Shown: positions 7,332-16,163 of the stretch, piece after piece | Numbering within the stretch: the first letter of the stretch is position 1 | How the letters are laid out: the number at the start of each line of letters is the position of its first letter | Assembly: GCA_964440735.1 (NCBI GenBank) | Contig: CAYTTK010000017.1 | Span: forward strand, 1-26,580 | Origin: CAZBWE01 sp964440735 | Lineage (GTDB): Bacteria; Planctomycetota; Phycisphaerae; Sedimentisphaerales; Anaerobacaceae | DNA: 26,580 nt | Direction of reading: 5' to 3' | The notes under the pieces: model-generated | What the model was told of the DNA's origin: nothing | The model's input: only the letters and a program-made list of their open reading frames with translations | The model's database searches: none | Program-made: the position numbers and the translations under genes

Positions 7332-10300
7332 CTATTCATGCCAGGTTGTTTGTCTGAGCCAATCTTCAACGAGTAAGGCAAGGTCAGAGATGTCAATCAG
7401 ACTATCACGATTAAGGTCGCCCGGTTGCTGGTCAGCAGAATTGAGCCAGTTGGCTGCCTGGAAAGCATAATCTTCAAAGTTAACAAGGCCATCGTTGGTT
7501 AAATCGCCCAGGATGGCCCAATCGTAAGGCGGCATACTCGCTTCAGTTGTGCCGCCGTAAGCGCCCATGTTGATACGAAGATTTTGGCCCCAAATATTGT
7601 TGGGGTCATCAGGAATGGAAAGCAGTTCATTACCAAGCGGTGAGCCGGGATTACCAGCATCAATACAGCGGCTTGTAACATCATCATAAGTCCAGCGGTT
7701 GCGTTTAATATCCCAACTCCAGCCCTCGCTCTTCAAATGATAATCGCCATTATTCGGGTCTGCAAACAGTGGGTTGATGTCGAGATTGCCCGGGCCTGCG
7801 CATCCATCCTGCACACAACTATATCTTGCCTGGCATCCGAACAAATCGCCGTAGATATTGTTCCAGAAGATACTATTACTGATATCCGGCTGAGCACCGC
7901 CATAGGCAGCGATGCCGAATATATTATCCGCTACCGTTACATTGCTGATGGTAGGAGAGCTACTGTCAATGAAGATTGCAAAAAAGCTGTCTTTTATAAC
8001 AAAGTTCTTCAGGATGCTATCAGCTCCTTCGCCGTGGTAGAATAGGACTGCAAAATAATCTTGTGCCTGCAGCATCGCTGCGTCTTTAGCACTTTGCACT
8101 ATTATGGCCTTACCCAGAAAATCGATTGTCTCGTTATACACACCGGGATAGACTGAAACGGTCTCTCCGACCTCTGCCGAATAGATTCCTTTCTGAATCG
8201 TTGCAAAAGCCGTCTCCCGATTTAGGCCGTCATTATTATCATCACCATTAACCGCATCTACATACCAATCAGGCCCGAATTCATAAGCTCCCATATCCAC
8301 AATTCCGTTTTTAATACGCCGCTTACCGTCAAGGTCTGTCTCCGGCAGGCCACCTGGAGGATTATTTGTACCTGCATCTATACAAGGCGAGTCCGGCAAT
8401 AAGTGAAAATCATTGCTATCAGGATTTACAAAACACGGGTCGGCATCAATATTAGCTTCTCCCGGCCAGCCACCCTCAATATCGCTGTAGCTAACTGATA
8501 TAACGCTATCATTATACCGATCTGTGATCTGCCCGGATAAACAACCCCACAAAATACAATTGGCGATCGTTAAGTTGGCATTTTGGCATAAGATGACACC
8601 ACTATAGTAGCTAATATTATTACTAATTGTGCAGTTTGTAATTTTTATATTACCGTCTCGGCAGGAAATTCCACTACCACCAAGGGAGCCATTAACCCTG
8701 TTACCAATAACAGTACAATTGGTGACCGTCACAATGCTGCTTGTACAATAGACTCCACCGCCAATTTCATAACTTATATTACCAATGATGGCACAGTTCG
8801 TGATTGTTGCATTGCTGCCATCCTTACAAGCGATCCCACCACCATGGCCAGCTATGTTGCTAATAATATTGCAGTTAGTAATTGTTGCACAGCTATTATC
8901 CCTGCAATATATCCCACCACCGGTACCCGCGCTGCAATTTGAGATATTGCAGTTGGAAATAGTTGGGCCACTCTCTCGGCAAAAAATTCCAGTAACGTTA
9001 GCATTAATTATGGTAAATCCATCAATAATGGAATTTGCACCTTCACCGCTGTGGAAATAGAAACCTCCACCCAACTTTTGACAATCAATAATACAATTCT
9101 CTGGGCCACTTTCGCTTCGAACCGTAATTGATTTACCCTTGAAATCAATATCTCGATTCCCCTCACCTGTGTAAATACCGTCAGCAACTAAAATGGTTGC
9201 ACCATCGTATGCCCAATCAATTGCAGACTGAATCGTAGGAAATTCGTCCGGTACATATAAGACATCCGCATCATATATATTGAGGTGGACCCAAACCGTC
9301 TGCGTAGGATTGATTGCAGCAGTTGTGATTGATAGCTCACAAGTATATAGGCCAGCAGTGAGATAGGAGATATCACAATTTAATGAAACCTGGTGAGTTT
9401 CTCCTGCCGAGCTTCCGGTTCGAGGTGAAACGTCCAACCAGTTGCAGTCACCATAGATTTGCCAGTCCATTTGACCGGTGCCAACATTTGTTATGTATAG
9501 AATCTGTGCGTCGGGATTAGAACCTCCTTGAATCGCCGAGAACACAAAGAATCTTTCAGATATATCTGCAACTGGAGTAAAATTGAATTCATCAGCTCCG
9601 ATATCGATACGGTCGTTTGTTATACGTAGTTCTCCATCTATATCAGTCTCTAAGGGAACAGGTGTATAGGCAGGATCGCCTTGGTTAATACAGGGAGAGT
9701 TTATCGACAGATGTCCATCAATAGTGATCAACGGATTATCACCACTATTGCCAATTCCACCGTGAGCGCCGGACCAGTCTTGGATATGTGAATAATTTAT
9801 TGTCAGTGTCCCTCCACGGATTTGGGAATTCTCACCAGAGTAATATGAGCCCGTGTTCGCCCACAATATGCAATTTGTCATATTCACAAAGGAATCTCTA
9901 AACACCCGAATCCCTCCTACATAGGTTGCACTATTGTTATTTATGGTACAATTATACAGCGTAAGATGACTATCTTCCCAACAACGGATAGCCCCACCAC
10001 CTGAAGCGGAGTTTCCTGTGAAAAGACAACTTCTTAAAATGGTATCGCTGTAATTTGTATTCAGCAATCCACCACCCTGATCGTCTGCTTCATTATCCTT
10101 GAAGAAGCAATTTTCAAGGGTGGGGCTGCTGTGGTTACTGACCATTCCAGCTCCATCTCCAGACCTTTCACTGCGATGATGACTAATTACACAATCCTTA
10201 AAAACAGGTTCAGAGTGATAACAATAAATGCCCACACCACTGGCATTTCCACCATAACCAAAGTTTTTGGAAATGGTACAATTGCTTATCAGGCCACCAC

Positions 10301-11894
10301 TGGATCCAAGAAAGAGTCCTCCACCCACCCCAGTATAACTACATGTACCAGATCCTAAGTTGAAAGACTGTGAGTTGGAAGAATTGTTTGTTATTACGCA
10401 TTCGAGAATTTCCGGGCTACTCTCGAAGCAACACACTCCGCCTCCCCTGCACGCGTGGTTATTATTGAATATACATTTGCTTATTCTCGGTGAAGCATTA
10501 CCACAGAATACAGCTCCTCCTGCAGACAAGGGGAACTGAGGGCCAATGTCCTCATTCGGAGCATAGCCTCTGATGATTGTGAAGCCCGCGATAACTGAGT
10601 TGACGTCTTCGCTTGAATTAAAACAGAAACCACGATGTGGATCGTCTTTCGTACCATTGCAATCTATAATAGTTGAGGCAACTACGTTAGGGTCACTTGG
10701 ATCAATACTTCTGACAGTAATAGACATGCCACCAAAACTAATGTTGCGGTTTCCATCGCCGGTATAAGTGCCGGGCGCAACAACAACTTCATCACCATCG
10801 TTGCAGGCATCTATAGCTGATTGGATGGTTGGGTACTCGGCCGGGGCAAGCCGGGTTGTTGGTTCAGGAATTGGAGTCATAAGAAAAGCACGGCGCCTTC
10901 CGCCAATCTCAATGCAACCAACTATCTGTCCAGAATTATTGATACCGTAAGCATAATTAGCATGAATATTTTCTGGGAAATAAATATCAAGATCAACAAT
11001 TTCACAATTCTCCCAGAGACAAGCATGCCCAGGGTTTGAAGGACCTATTCTCAGTAGTGAAAAGCCAACTATCTGTCCATGTTCATTGATAGCTTGACCA
11101 TAACTTCTAGGGTCGTTTGCATCAAGATAACCTAAAGCTGTTATTGAGTTATTATCCCACAGCACGGCTTCCTGTCGAATATAAATTTTTTCAGGAGTTA
11201 TTGAGCCTGTAATCTGACCTGAATTATTTATACCTTTTGCCACAGAACCATATTGATTAATAGTTCCTAGGTTATTCATTATTCCGTTATCCCATATAAA
11301 AGCATTATATCCATTTGAAGTGTAGGATTCTCCAATTACCTGCCCATTATCATTAATTCCATGAGCGTATGTGGTTCTTCCCTCAAGAGTACCTATATCT
11401 TGCATTATGCCATTATGCCACAAGAATGCACGTATATCTCCATTCGAATTTTTTGAATATCCGACTATTTGCCCTTGGTTATTGATACCAGTAGCGTGAC
11501 TATCTGTACCTCCTAACGAACCTAAATCACACATCTGGCCATTTTCCCAAAGAAAAGCACGCTCCGGTCCGTCATAGTAACCCGAATAACCTACTATTTG
11601 CCCTGAGTTGTTAATGCCGGTAGCGCAACTATAGTAGGGTTGTCCTGGATTACCGGGGATTTCCAATACTCCAAGATTTTGCATGCCGTTGTCTTTGTCC
11701 CACAAAAAAGCCCGGATTTGATTATCTGATGTATATGATTGCCCTACAACCTGGCCAGAATCATTTATAGCATAAGCATAACTGTATTCGCCACCGAGAG
11801 TACCAAGAATAACAACCTCGTACTCCACAGCCTTAACTTGGCTGGCACTCAAAAGGATTACGGTTGCTGTAATTAGTAAAATATGAATTTTCAT
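7332..11894 (-). CDS. giant secreted protein: HAF repeats, beta-helices, BACON-like and dockerin-like domains
   Basis: A 1520-residue exported protein. A signal peptide (about residues 1-22, hydrophobic core ILLITATVILLSA) is followed by seven HAF repeats (about 24-340) with the recurring G-IN-(N/D)-x-GQ-(I/V)-VG motif. Next comes a first right-handed parallel beta-helix (from about 350, EYPTIQSAIDACNDGDEVVV), then a BACON-like beta-sandwich (about 780-875, WLDVSPRTGSSAGE). A second beta-helix starts at about 880 (EFPTIQSAIDWAYDGATILV) and a third at about 1209 (WYVDAVNGDDNNDGLN). The C-terminus (about 1455-1513) has two dockerin-like calcium loops, GDLTNDGLVNFED and GDLNRDSLIDISD. This plan is typical of cell-surface or secreted Phycisphaerae proteins that bind or cut polysaccharide; no catalytic residue set can be assigned. 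AGGA precedes the ATG. A 35-codon ORF upstream overlaps it by ATGA. It separates ftsW from murG. Confidence 0.88.
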   Translation of the reverse strand: MKIHILLITATVILLSASQVKAVEYEVVILGTLGGEYSYAYAINDSGQVVGQSYTSDNQIRAFLWDKDNGMQNLGVLEIPGNPGQPYYSCATGINNSGQIVGYSGYYDGPERAFLWENGQMCDLGSLGGTDSHATGINNQGQIVGYSKNSNGDIRAFLWHNGIMQDIGTLEGRTTYAHGINDNGQVIGESYTSNGYNAFIWDNGIMNNLGTINQYGSVAKGINNSGQITGSITPEKIYIRQEAVLWDNNSITALGYLDANDPRSYGQAINEHGQIVGFSLLRIGPSNPGHACLWENCEIVDLDIYFPENIHANYAYGINNSGQIVGCIEIGGRRRAFLMTPIPEPTTRLAPAEYPTIQSAIDACNDGDEVVVAPGTYTGDGNRNISFGGMSITVRSIDPSDPNVVASTIIDCNGTKDDPHRGFCFNSSEDVNSVIAGFTIIRGYAPNEDIGPQFPLSAGGAVFCGNASPRISKCIFNNNHACRGGGVCCFESSPEILECVITNNSSNSQSFNLGSGTCSYTGVGGGLFLGSSGGLISNCTISKNFGYGGNASGVGIYCYHSEPVFKDCVISHHRSERSGDGAGMVSNHSSPTLENCFFKDNEADDQGGGLLNTNYSDTILRSCLFTGNSASGGGAIRCWEDSHLTLYNCTINNNSATYVGGIRVFRDSFVNMTNCILWANTGSYYSGENSQIRGGTLTINYSHIQDWSGAHGGIGNSGDNPLITIDGHLSINSPCINQGDPAYTPVPLETDIDGELRITNDRIDIGADEFNFTPVADISERFFVFSAIQGGSNPDAQILYITNVGTGQMDWQIYGDCNWLDVSPRTGSSAGETHQVSLNCDISYLTAGLYTCELSITTAAINPTQTVWVHLNIYDADVLYVPDEFPTIQSAIDWAYDGATILVADGIYTGEGNRDIDFKGKSITVRSESGPENCIIDCQKLGGGFYFHSGEGANSIIDGFTIINANVTGIFCRESGPTISNCNISNCSAGTGGGIYCRDNSCATITNCNIISNIAGHGGGIACKDGSNATITNCAIIGNISYEIGGGVYCTSSIVTVTNCTVIGNRVNGSLGGSGISCRDGNIKITNCTISNNISYYSGVILCQNANLTIANCILWGCLSGQITDRYNDSVISVSYSDIEGGWPGEANIDADPCFVNPDSNDFHLLPDSPCIDAGTNNPPGGLPETDLDGKRRIKNGIVDMGAYEFGPDWYVDAVNGDDNNDGLNRETAFATIQKGIYSAEVGETVSVYPGVYNETIDFLGKAIIVQSAKDAAMLQAQDYFAVLFYHGEGADSILKNFVIKDSFFAIFIDSSSPTISNVTVADNIFGIAAYGGAQPDISNSIFWNNIYGDLFGCQARYSCVQDGCAGPGNLDINPLFADPNNGDYHLKSEGWSWDIKRNRWTYDDVTSRCIDAGNPGSPLGNELLSIPDDPNNIWGQNLRINMGAYGGTTEASMPPYDWAILGDLTNDGLVNFEDYAFQAANWLNSADQQPGDLNRDSLIDISDLALLVEDWLRQTTWHE

Positions 11895-11998
11895 TTTCCT
11901 GCCCTTTCAATATGTATGATGAAAATATTATGATGGCACAGGCCACACACCTGCAGCCGATTTACGCAAACCAGCTCCGATTTGAATTTTGTGCTCAT
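11891..11998 (-). CDS. 35-residue upstream ORF coupled to the giant secreted protein gene
   Basis: A short ORF starting with ATG (11996-11998) 6 bases after AGAGGAG, the best ribosome binding site in the area. Its TGA overlaps the ATG of the next gene in an ATGA junction (11891-11894), the classical arrangement for translational coupling. The peptide is basic at the N-terminus (MSTKFKSELVCVNRLQ) and has three cysteines and two histidines in the middle (VCGLCHHN). It has no recognisable domain and may be a leader peptide whose translation sets expression of the large gene. It is too short to judge as a conserved protein from sequence alone. Confidence 0.45.
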   Translation of the reverse strand: MSTKFKSELVCVNRLQVCGLCHHNIFIIHIERAGK

Positions 11999-12116
11999 TT
12001 GCTTTCTCCTCTTGTAACAGAAAACACTTGCTCATTAACAAAGATGCGCAAAACATTGTTTCTGTTCCCTAAGCCTTATTTTTATAGGCCGAACAGCGAG
12101 CACAATGCGTAAAAAT

Positions 12117-12222
12117 ACAAAAAGCTATTAACTTTTTGTGAAGGCAGGATTGATATGAATTTAAGACAAGAAAGAATTATGATGACAAACAATAAATTAT
12201 GATAATTTTAGTCCGCCTTCAC
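12117..12222 (-). promoter_or_regulatory. structured 5' leader of the giant protein gene
   Basis: Two inverted repeats lie just downstream of the promoter in transcript order. A long-range pair GCCTTCAC (12215-12222) / GTGAAGGC (12138-12145) encloses about 70 AT-rich bases. It is followed by a tight stem ACAAAAAG/CTTTTTGT (12117-12124 with 12132-12139). The two pairings share bases 12138-12139, so they are partly exclusive. This could be a regulatory switch or simply AT-rich symmetry. Confidence 0.35.
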
Positions 12223-12235
12223 ATCTTAATATATA

Positions 12236-12264
12236 ATTATACCACAAAAACCATTATTGTTCAA
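12236..12264 (-). promoter_or_regulatory. sigma70-type promoter of the giant secreted protein transcript
   Basis: Minus strand: TTGAAC (12259-12264), 17 bases, then a perfect TATAAT (12236-12241). It faces the 35-codon ORF and the large gene, and is the best promoter match seen in the window. Confidence 0.55.
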
Positions 12265-12369
12265 TGATTTTTATGAATTTTTTGCAAGAAAATAGTCAAA
12301 ATCAGCTTTAATCCATTCAAATTTGTGCTTACACAGAGGGGTATTGGTCAATTTGAGTGAAATAACCAA

Positions 12370-13545
12370 TTAAGATACTGGCTCATCCTCCAGTTGAGGC
12401 GATTTTTCGGCGGATTGTTTAGCAATATTCAGCAACACCCCGACCGCAGCGGCTGACAGCAGCATACTCGTTCCGCCGGCGCTTACAAAAGGAAGTGGCA
12501 ACCCTTTTGTCGGCAGCACAACCGTCACCACCCCGATATTAATTGCCGCCTGGATGGCGATTGTTAAAACAATGCCGCCAGCTAAAATCTGACCAAATCT
12601 GTCCCTGCAGCGCACAACCACAAGGATTCCCAGCCAGACAAATAAGATAAATAATAAAATGACTGCTGCAGTTCCGACGAAGCCGAGCTCTTCGCCTATA
12701 ATAGCGAAGATAAAATCCGCCGTATCTTCCGGCAGATGGCCATACTTGCAAATTCCTTTACCAAGACCTTTACCCCACAGTCCGCCGGAGCCGATAGCAA
12801 TCAGCGACTGATTCGCCTGATATGCGACAGAATCAGCCCATTTTTCGGGATTCAAAAAGGCCCAAATCCGCCCCATTCGGCCAGGTGAACGAATCAGGAT
12901 TATGAAAAAGGCAATAGCGCCAAACGGCAGAGGGGTTAAAATATGCTGCCATTTTGCACCAGCCATTATCAACATCAGGATACTTAAAAGTGCTATAAGT
13001 GCCGCTGTGCCAAAGTCTTCGATAATTATAAGTGCAATCACCACGGCGACGACAATGCAGACAGGGATAAATCTCTTCCAGTATAGCTTAATATCGCCAC
13101 CGAACTTGTCGCTGATTGCAGCAAGAAAGAAAACAATCGCCCATTTTGCCAGTTCTGAGGGTTGAAAACTTACAACAAAAGTGCCTGCGTGGATTCTGAA
13201 CCATCGTCGGGCTCGGTTTATTTCTATGCCAAACTGCGGGAACAAAACGAGAATAAGTAATATTATACTAAGGGCCAGCAAATAGGTGGTCGGGGACCTT
13301 AACCAGCCGTTCGCCAGACTGAACCTGCGATAATCCAGATAAGAAACAAGGTATAAAACTGCACAAGCAAAAGGCAAAAACAGAATTTGCCGAAGGGCTG
13401 GAAAATCGTAGAATCTCTGTAAGTCAAGTTTTTGACTTATGTTAGCGCTCGCTGAAAAGACAAAGACTGTGCCAAGAGCCATTAGAAGGACAACGACCAT
13501 TATGATATGATTGGTGACCGGATTGCCTCTTATCCCGGTAAGCAT
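12370..13545 (-). CDS. ftsW: lipid II polymerase / cell-division protein FtsW
   Basis: A 391-residue SEDS-family membrane protein with about ten hydrophobic helices. SEDS proteins polymerise lipid II into glycan strands with a class B PBP; FtsW acts at the division septum. Signatures seen: NRARRWFRI near the middle, FQPSELAKWA, GSGGLWGKGLGKG, LPEDTADFIFAIIGEELGF and the C-terminal LPFVSAGGTSMLL. The PEDxxDFIFA...E pattern and VVLPTKGLPLPFVSAGG favour FtsW over RodA, though the two are hard to separate. The ribosome binding site before the ATG is weak. No murD or murG touches it: the usual downstream neighbour murG lies beyond the giant secreted protein. Confidence 0.92.
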   Translation of the reverse strand: MLTGIRGNPVTNHIIMVVVLLMALGTVFVFSASANISQKLDLQRFYDFPALRQILFLPFACAVLYLVSYLDYRRFSLANGWLRSPTTYLLALSIILLILVLFPQFGIEINRARRWFRIHAGTFVVSFQPSELAKWAIVFFLAAISDKFGGDIKLYWKRFIPVCIVVAVVIALIIIEDFGTAALIALLSILMLIMAGAKWQHILTPLPFGAIAFFIILIRSPGRMGRIWAFLNPEKWADSVAYQANQSLIAIGSGGLWGKGLGKGICKYGHLPEDTADFIFAIIGEELGFVGTAAVILLFILFVWLGILVVVRCRDRFGQILAGGIVLTIAIQAAINIGVVTVVLPTKGLPLPFVSAGGTSMLLSAAAVGVLLNIAKQSAEKSPQLEDEPVS

Positions 13546-13945
13546 TTAATTCAACCGTACTTATAAAGAAAGAAAAGCTTTTTCAAAAACTTCAAAAACC
13601 TTACTAAAATGTTTTTTCGGCTTTTGTGAATTGATAACAATAAAAATTATCAAATAGGAAACAGGGAATTATCAGTCGGATATCGGCACTTCGGAAAAAG
13701 AGGGGTAATGATATGCGAAAACTTGTTTAACAGAAAGGATTTGAGTGATATTCTCAAAAATCTTCTTACAATCTTCAGAACAGTTCTCTTTTAGAAATTT
13801 CCTTGACAGGGTGGGTTTTTGGGGTAATAATGCATATTATAATTGAGGATGGGCTTAGTGCTACAATAAACGTTCTGTATAAAGCGTCTGAAAGATAAAA
13901 GTGGTGTTTGATTTTTAGAGTGTGCTTTAGTTATAAAGGCGAAAA
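13546..13945. other. 400-bp divergent intergenic region
   Basis: This lies between ftsW (minus) and the DUF6807 operon (plus). It must carry promoters for both; only the plus-strand pair at 13803-13831 is convincing. No ORF of note. Confidence 0.5.
13803..13831 (+). promoter_or_regulatory. candidate promoter of the DUF6807-oxidoreductase operon
   Basis: A perfect TTGACA (13803-13808), 17 bases, then AATAAT (13826-13831, five of six matches to TATAAT). The first gene starts about 115 bases downstream. Confidence 0.5.
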
Positions 13946-15028
13946 ATGAACACTATCGATGAGACACGTCGAGATTTTCTAAGAGGGTCGATGTTTTTTG
14001 GGGCCGGGCTGATTGCAGCAGGGCCGGTGGCTAAAGCTATAGGGTCAACTTCAACAGGGGCTTTTACGGAGAACCAGGGGGGTGAACGGATGATGGGCAA
14101 GGCACATTCTTTTAAAGCAACAAAACGACAAAAAGAAGGTGATGCCGCAGTCAAGATAATCGACCTCAAAGAGAAATTGAGGGTCGAAGTCAATGGAGAA
14201 CTTTTTACAGAGTATGTCTTCGGAGATGAGAAAGCAGCATTTCCCTATTTCTACCCGGTGATTGGGCCGACAGGCGTTAATATCACACGCAACTGGCCGA
14301 TGAAGGAAGGCGAGAACGAAGAGCACGACCATCCTCATCACCGTTCACTTTGGTTTACGCACGGCAGGGTGAACGGCCGCGACTTCTGGGAGGGAACTTC
14401 CGGAAAGATTATTCACGATGAATTTGCTGAAATCAAAAGCGGCCTTGAGGTTGGTATTATAAAGTCACGAAATAAATGGGTGGGCAAGGATGGTCAGGTT
14501 GTCTGTACCGATACCCGGATACATAAATTTTATAATCGGCCTGAAGAACAAATGATGGACTTTGAGATTGTAATCCACGCCTCGAATGGCGAAGTAATAT
14601 TTGGTGATACCAAGGAAGGTTCGATGGCCATACGAGTTGCTCCGACTATGCGAGTTGAAGGAAAGGTCGGCAAGGGTCATATTATCAACAGCGAAGGTAA
14701 CGAAAACAAAGATGCCTGGGGCAAGCGTGCAAAGTGGTGCGATTACTATGGCCCGCTAAATGGCGAAGTAGTAGGAGTAGCGATTTTTGACCATCCACAG
14801 AATCCGAGACATCCCACGTGGTGGCACGTTCGCACTTATGGACTTTTTGCTGCCAATCCATTCGGGATTAGTTTCTTTGAGGAAAAACCGAAAGGTGCCG
14901 GAGATTTAGCTATAAAAGCCGGCGATAGCGTGACTTTTCGGTATAGATTGTATTTTCACAAAGGGGATGAAAAGCAAGGCAAAGTGGCTGAGCATTACCG
15001 CGAATATGCACAAGCAACACAGCAGTAA
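13946..15028 (+). CDS. Tat-exported DUF6807 (PmoA-type) family protein, copy 1
   Basis: A 360-residue protein. A twin-arginine signal (TRRDFLRGSMFFGAGLIAAG, RR at 8-9) suggests folded export to the periplasm. After a linker of about 30 residues, the DUF6807 domain runs from about 67 to the end, with YFYPVIGPTGVNITRNWPM (101-119), a histidine cluster DHPHH (128-132), RSLWFTHG and NGRDFWEG. The family, annotated as 'methane oxygenase PmoA', has no demonstrated link to methane oxidation. It commonly sits beside Gfo/Idh/MocA dehydrogenases and sugar isomerases in Planctomycetota and Bacteroidota, so a role in sugar or glycoside processing is inferred. It is first in an operon of five same-strand genes and is paralogous to the next gene. 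Confidence 0.85.
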   Translation: MNTIDETRRDFLRGSMFFGAGLIAAGPVAKAIGSTSTGAFTENQGGERMMGKAHSFKATKRQKEGDAAVKIIDLKEKLRVEVNGELFTEYVFGDEKAAFPYFYPVIGPTGVNITRNWPMKEGENEEHDHPHHRSLWFTHGRVNGRDFWEGTSGKIIHDEFAEIKSGLEVGIIKSRNKWVGKDGQVVCTDTRIHKFYNRPEEQMMDFEIVIHASNGEVIFGDTKEGSMAIRVAPTMRVEGKVGKGHIINSEGNENKDAWGKRAKWCDYYGPLNGEVVGVAIFDHPQNPRHPTWWHVRTYGLFAANPFGISFFEEKPKGAGDLAIKAGDSVTFRYRLYFHKGDEKQGKVAEHYREYAQATQQ

Positions 15029-15085
15029 AAACCAGTTACAAGATATTTTGGAAGGACCATTTTCGATAAGTAACAGGGGAATATT

Positions 15086-16105
15086 ATGAGTAAGTTAGCT
15101 CGTCGAGATTTTCTTAAAGAATCGATGTTTTTCGGAGCTGGGCTGATTGGAGCAGGAACTGCGGGTAAAGCTATAGGAATGGCGAATCCTTTTAAAGCGA
15201 AAATCAGGAAAAATAGTGGTGCCGCAGTCAAGATAATCGACCTCAAAGATAAATTGAGAGTCGAAGTCAATGGAAAACTTTTTACGGAGTATGTCATCAA
15301 GGATGAAGAGTCGGATTTTCCTTACTTTTATCCGGTGATTGGGCCGACAGGCGTTAATATCACACGCAACTGGCCGATGAAAGAGGGTGAAAACGAACAG
15401 CAAGACCATCCTAATCACCGCTCGCTGTGGTTTACTCACGGAGATGTGAACAAGGGTGACTTCTGGCATAAAGGCGGCCATGAAAAGGTAGTTCACGACG
15501 AATTCCTTAAAATCAGCAGTGGTCCGGAGGTTGGTATTATACAATCGCGGAATAAATGGGTAGGTGAAAACGAAAAGGTTGTTTGCACGGATACACGAAC
15601 ATATAAGTTCTACAACAGGCCTGAAGGACAAATGATGGACTTCGAGGTTACAATCCACGCCTCAAATGGAGATGTAACTTTTGGCGATACCGAAGAAGGT
15701 TCGATGGCCATACGGGTTGCACCGACTATGCGAGTGACAGGAAAGGTCGCCAAGGGTCATATTATCAACAGCGAAGGCAACCAGGACAGGAACGCCTGGG
15801 GCAAGCGTGCAGCGTGGTGTGATTACCACGGCCCGTTGAATGACGAAGTGGTTGGAGTAGCGATTTTTGACAATCCACAAAATCCAAGACATCCGACGTG
15901 GTGGCACGTTCGCCATTATGGACTTTTTGCGGCCAATCCATTTGGTGTCAGTTCATTTGAGAAAAAACCGAAAGGTACTGGAGATTTGACTATTAAGCGC
16001 GGTGAAAGTGTTACTTTCCGGTATAGATTGTATTTTCACAAAGGGGATGAAAAGCAGGGTAAAGTAGCTGAACATTACCGTGAATACACGGCAGCAACAA
16101 AGTAG
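15086..16105 (+). CDS. Tat-exported DUF6807 (PmoA-type) family protein, copy 2
   Basis: A 339-residue paralogue of the preceding gene, with long blocks identical in protein and near-identical in DNA. It has a Tat signal ARRDFLKESMFFGAGLIGAG (RR at 6-7). The DUF6807 domain begins at about 46, with the same GPTGVNITRNWPMKEGEN block. The copy-1 cluster DHPHH is DHPNH here (107-111), and EEH before it is EQQ, so two of its histidines are gone. The linker after the signal is about 20 residues shorter. AGGGGA precedes the ATG. Lying 57 bp after copy 1, it probably shares its transcript. The pair may form a heteromer or have diverged in metal or substrate binding; neither is shown. Confidence 0.85.
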   Translation: MSKLARRDFLKESMFFGAGLIGAGTAGKAIGMANPFKAKIRKNSGAAVKIIDLKDKLRVEVNGKLFTEYVIKDEESDFPYFYPVIGPTGVNITRNWPMKEGENEQQDHPNHRSLWFTHGDVNKGDFWHKGGHEKVVHDEFLKISSGPEVGIIQSRNKWVGENEKVVCTDTRTYKFYNRPEGQMMDFEVTIHASNGDVTFGDTEEGSMAIRVAPTMRVTGKVAKGHIINSEGNQDRNAWGKRAAWCDYHGPLNDEVVGVAIFDNPQNPRHPTWWHVRHYGLFAANPFGVSSFEKKPKGTGDLTIKRGESVTFRYRLYFHKGDEKQGKVAEHYREYTAATK

Positions 16106-16163
16106 TAAGAACCTATTAGAAAATATTTTGAAAGAGCAATTGTAGAAAATAAGAGAAGAAATT

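Larger units (their letters stand above)
11999..12369. other. promoter and leader region between ftsW and the giant protein gene
   Basis: This 371-bp stretch, read on the minus strand, holds a promoter (12236-12264) and an untranslated leader of roughly 230 bases with two inverted repeats. Nothing credible is encoded on the plus strand, despite an open frame at 11912-12112. Confidence 0.5.

Noticed and set aside
11912..12112. 66-codon plus-strand frame between the giant gene and ftsW
   Set aside because: No ribosome binding site; it lies antisense to the leader and the 35-codon ORF, which have better signals.
13946..16105. Methane monooxygenase genes, as the family name 'PmoA' implies
   Set aside because: These are soluble, Tat-exported DUF6807 proteins without the transmembrane helices of particulate methane monooxygenase subunits.
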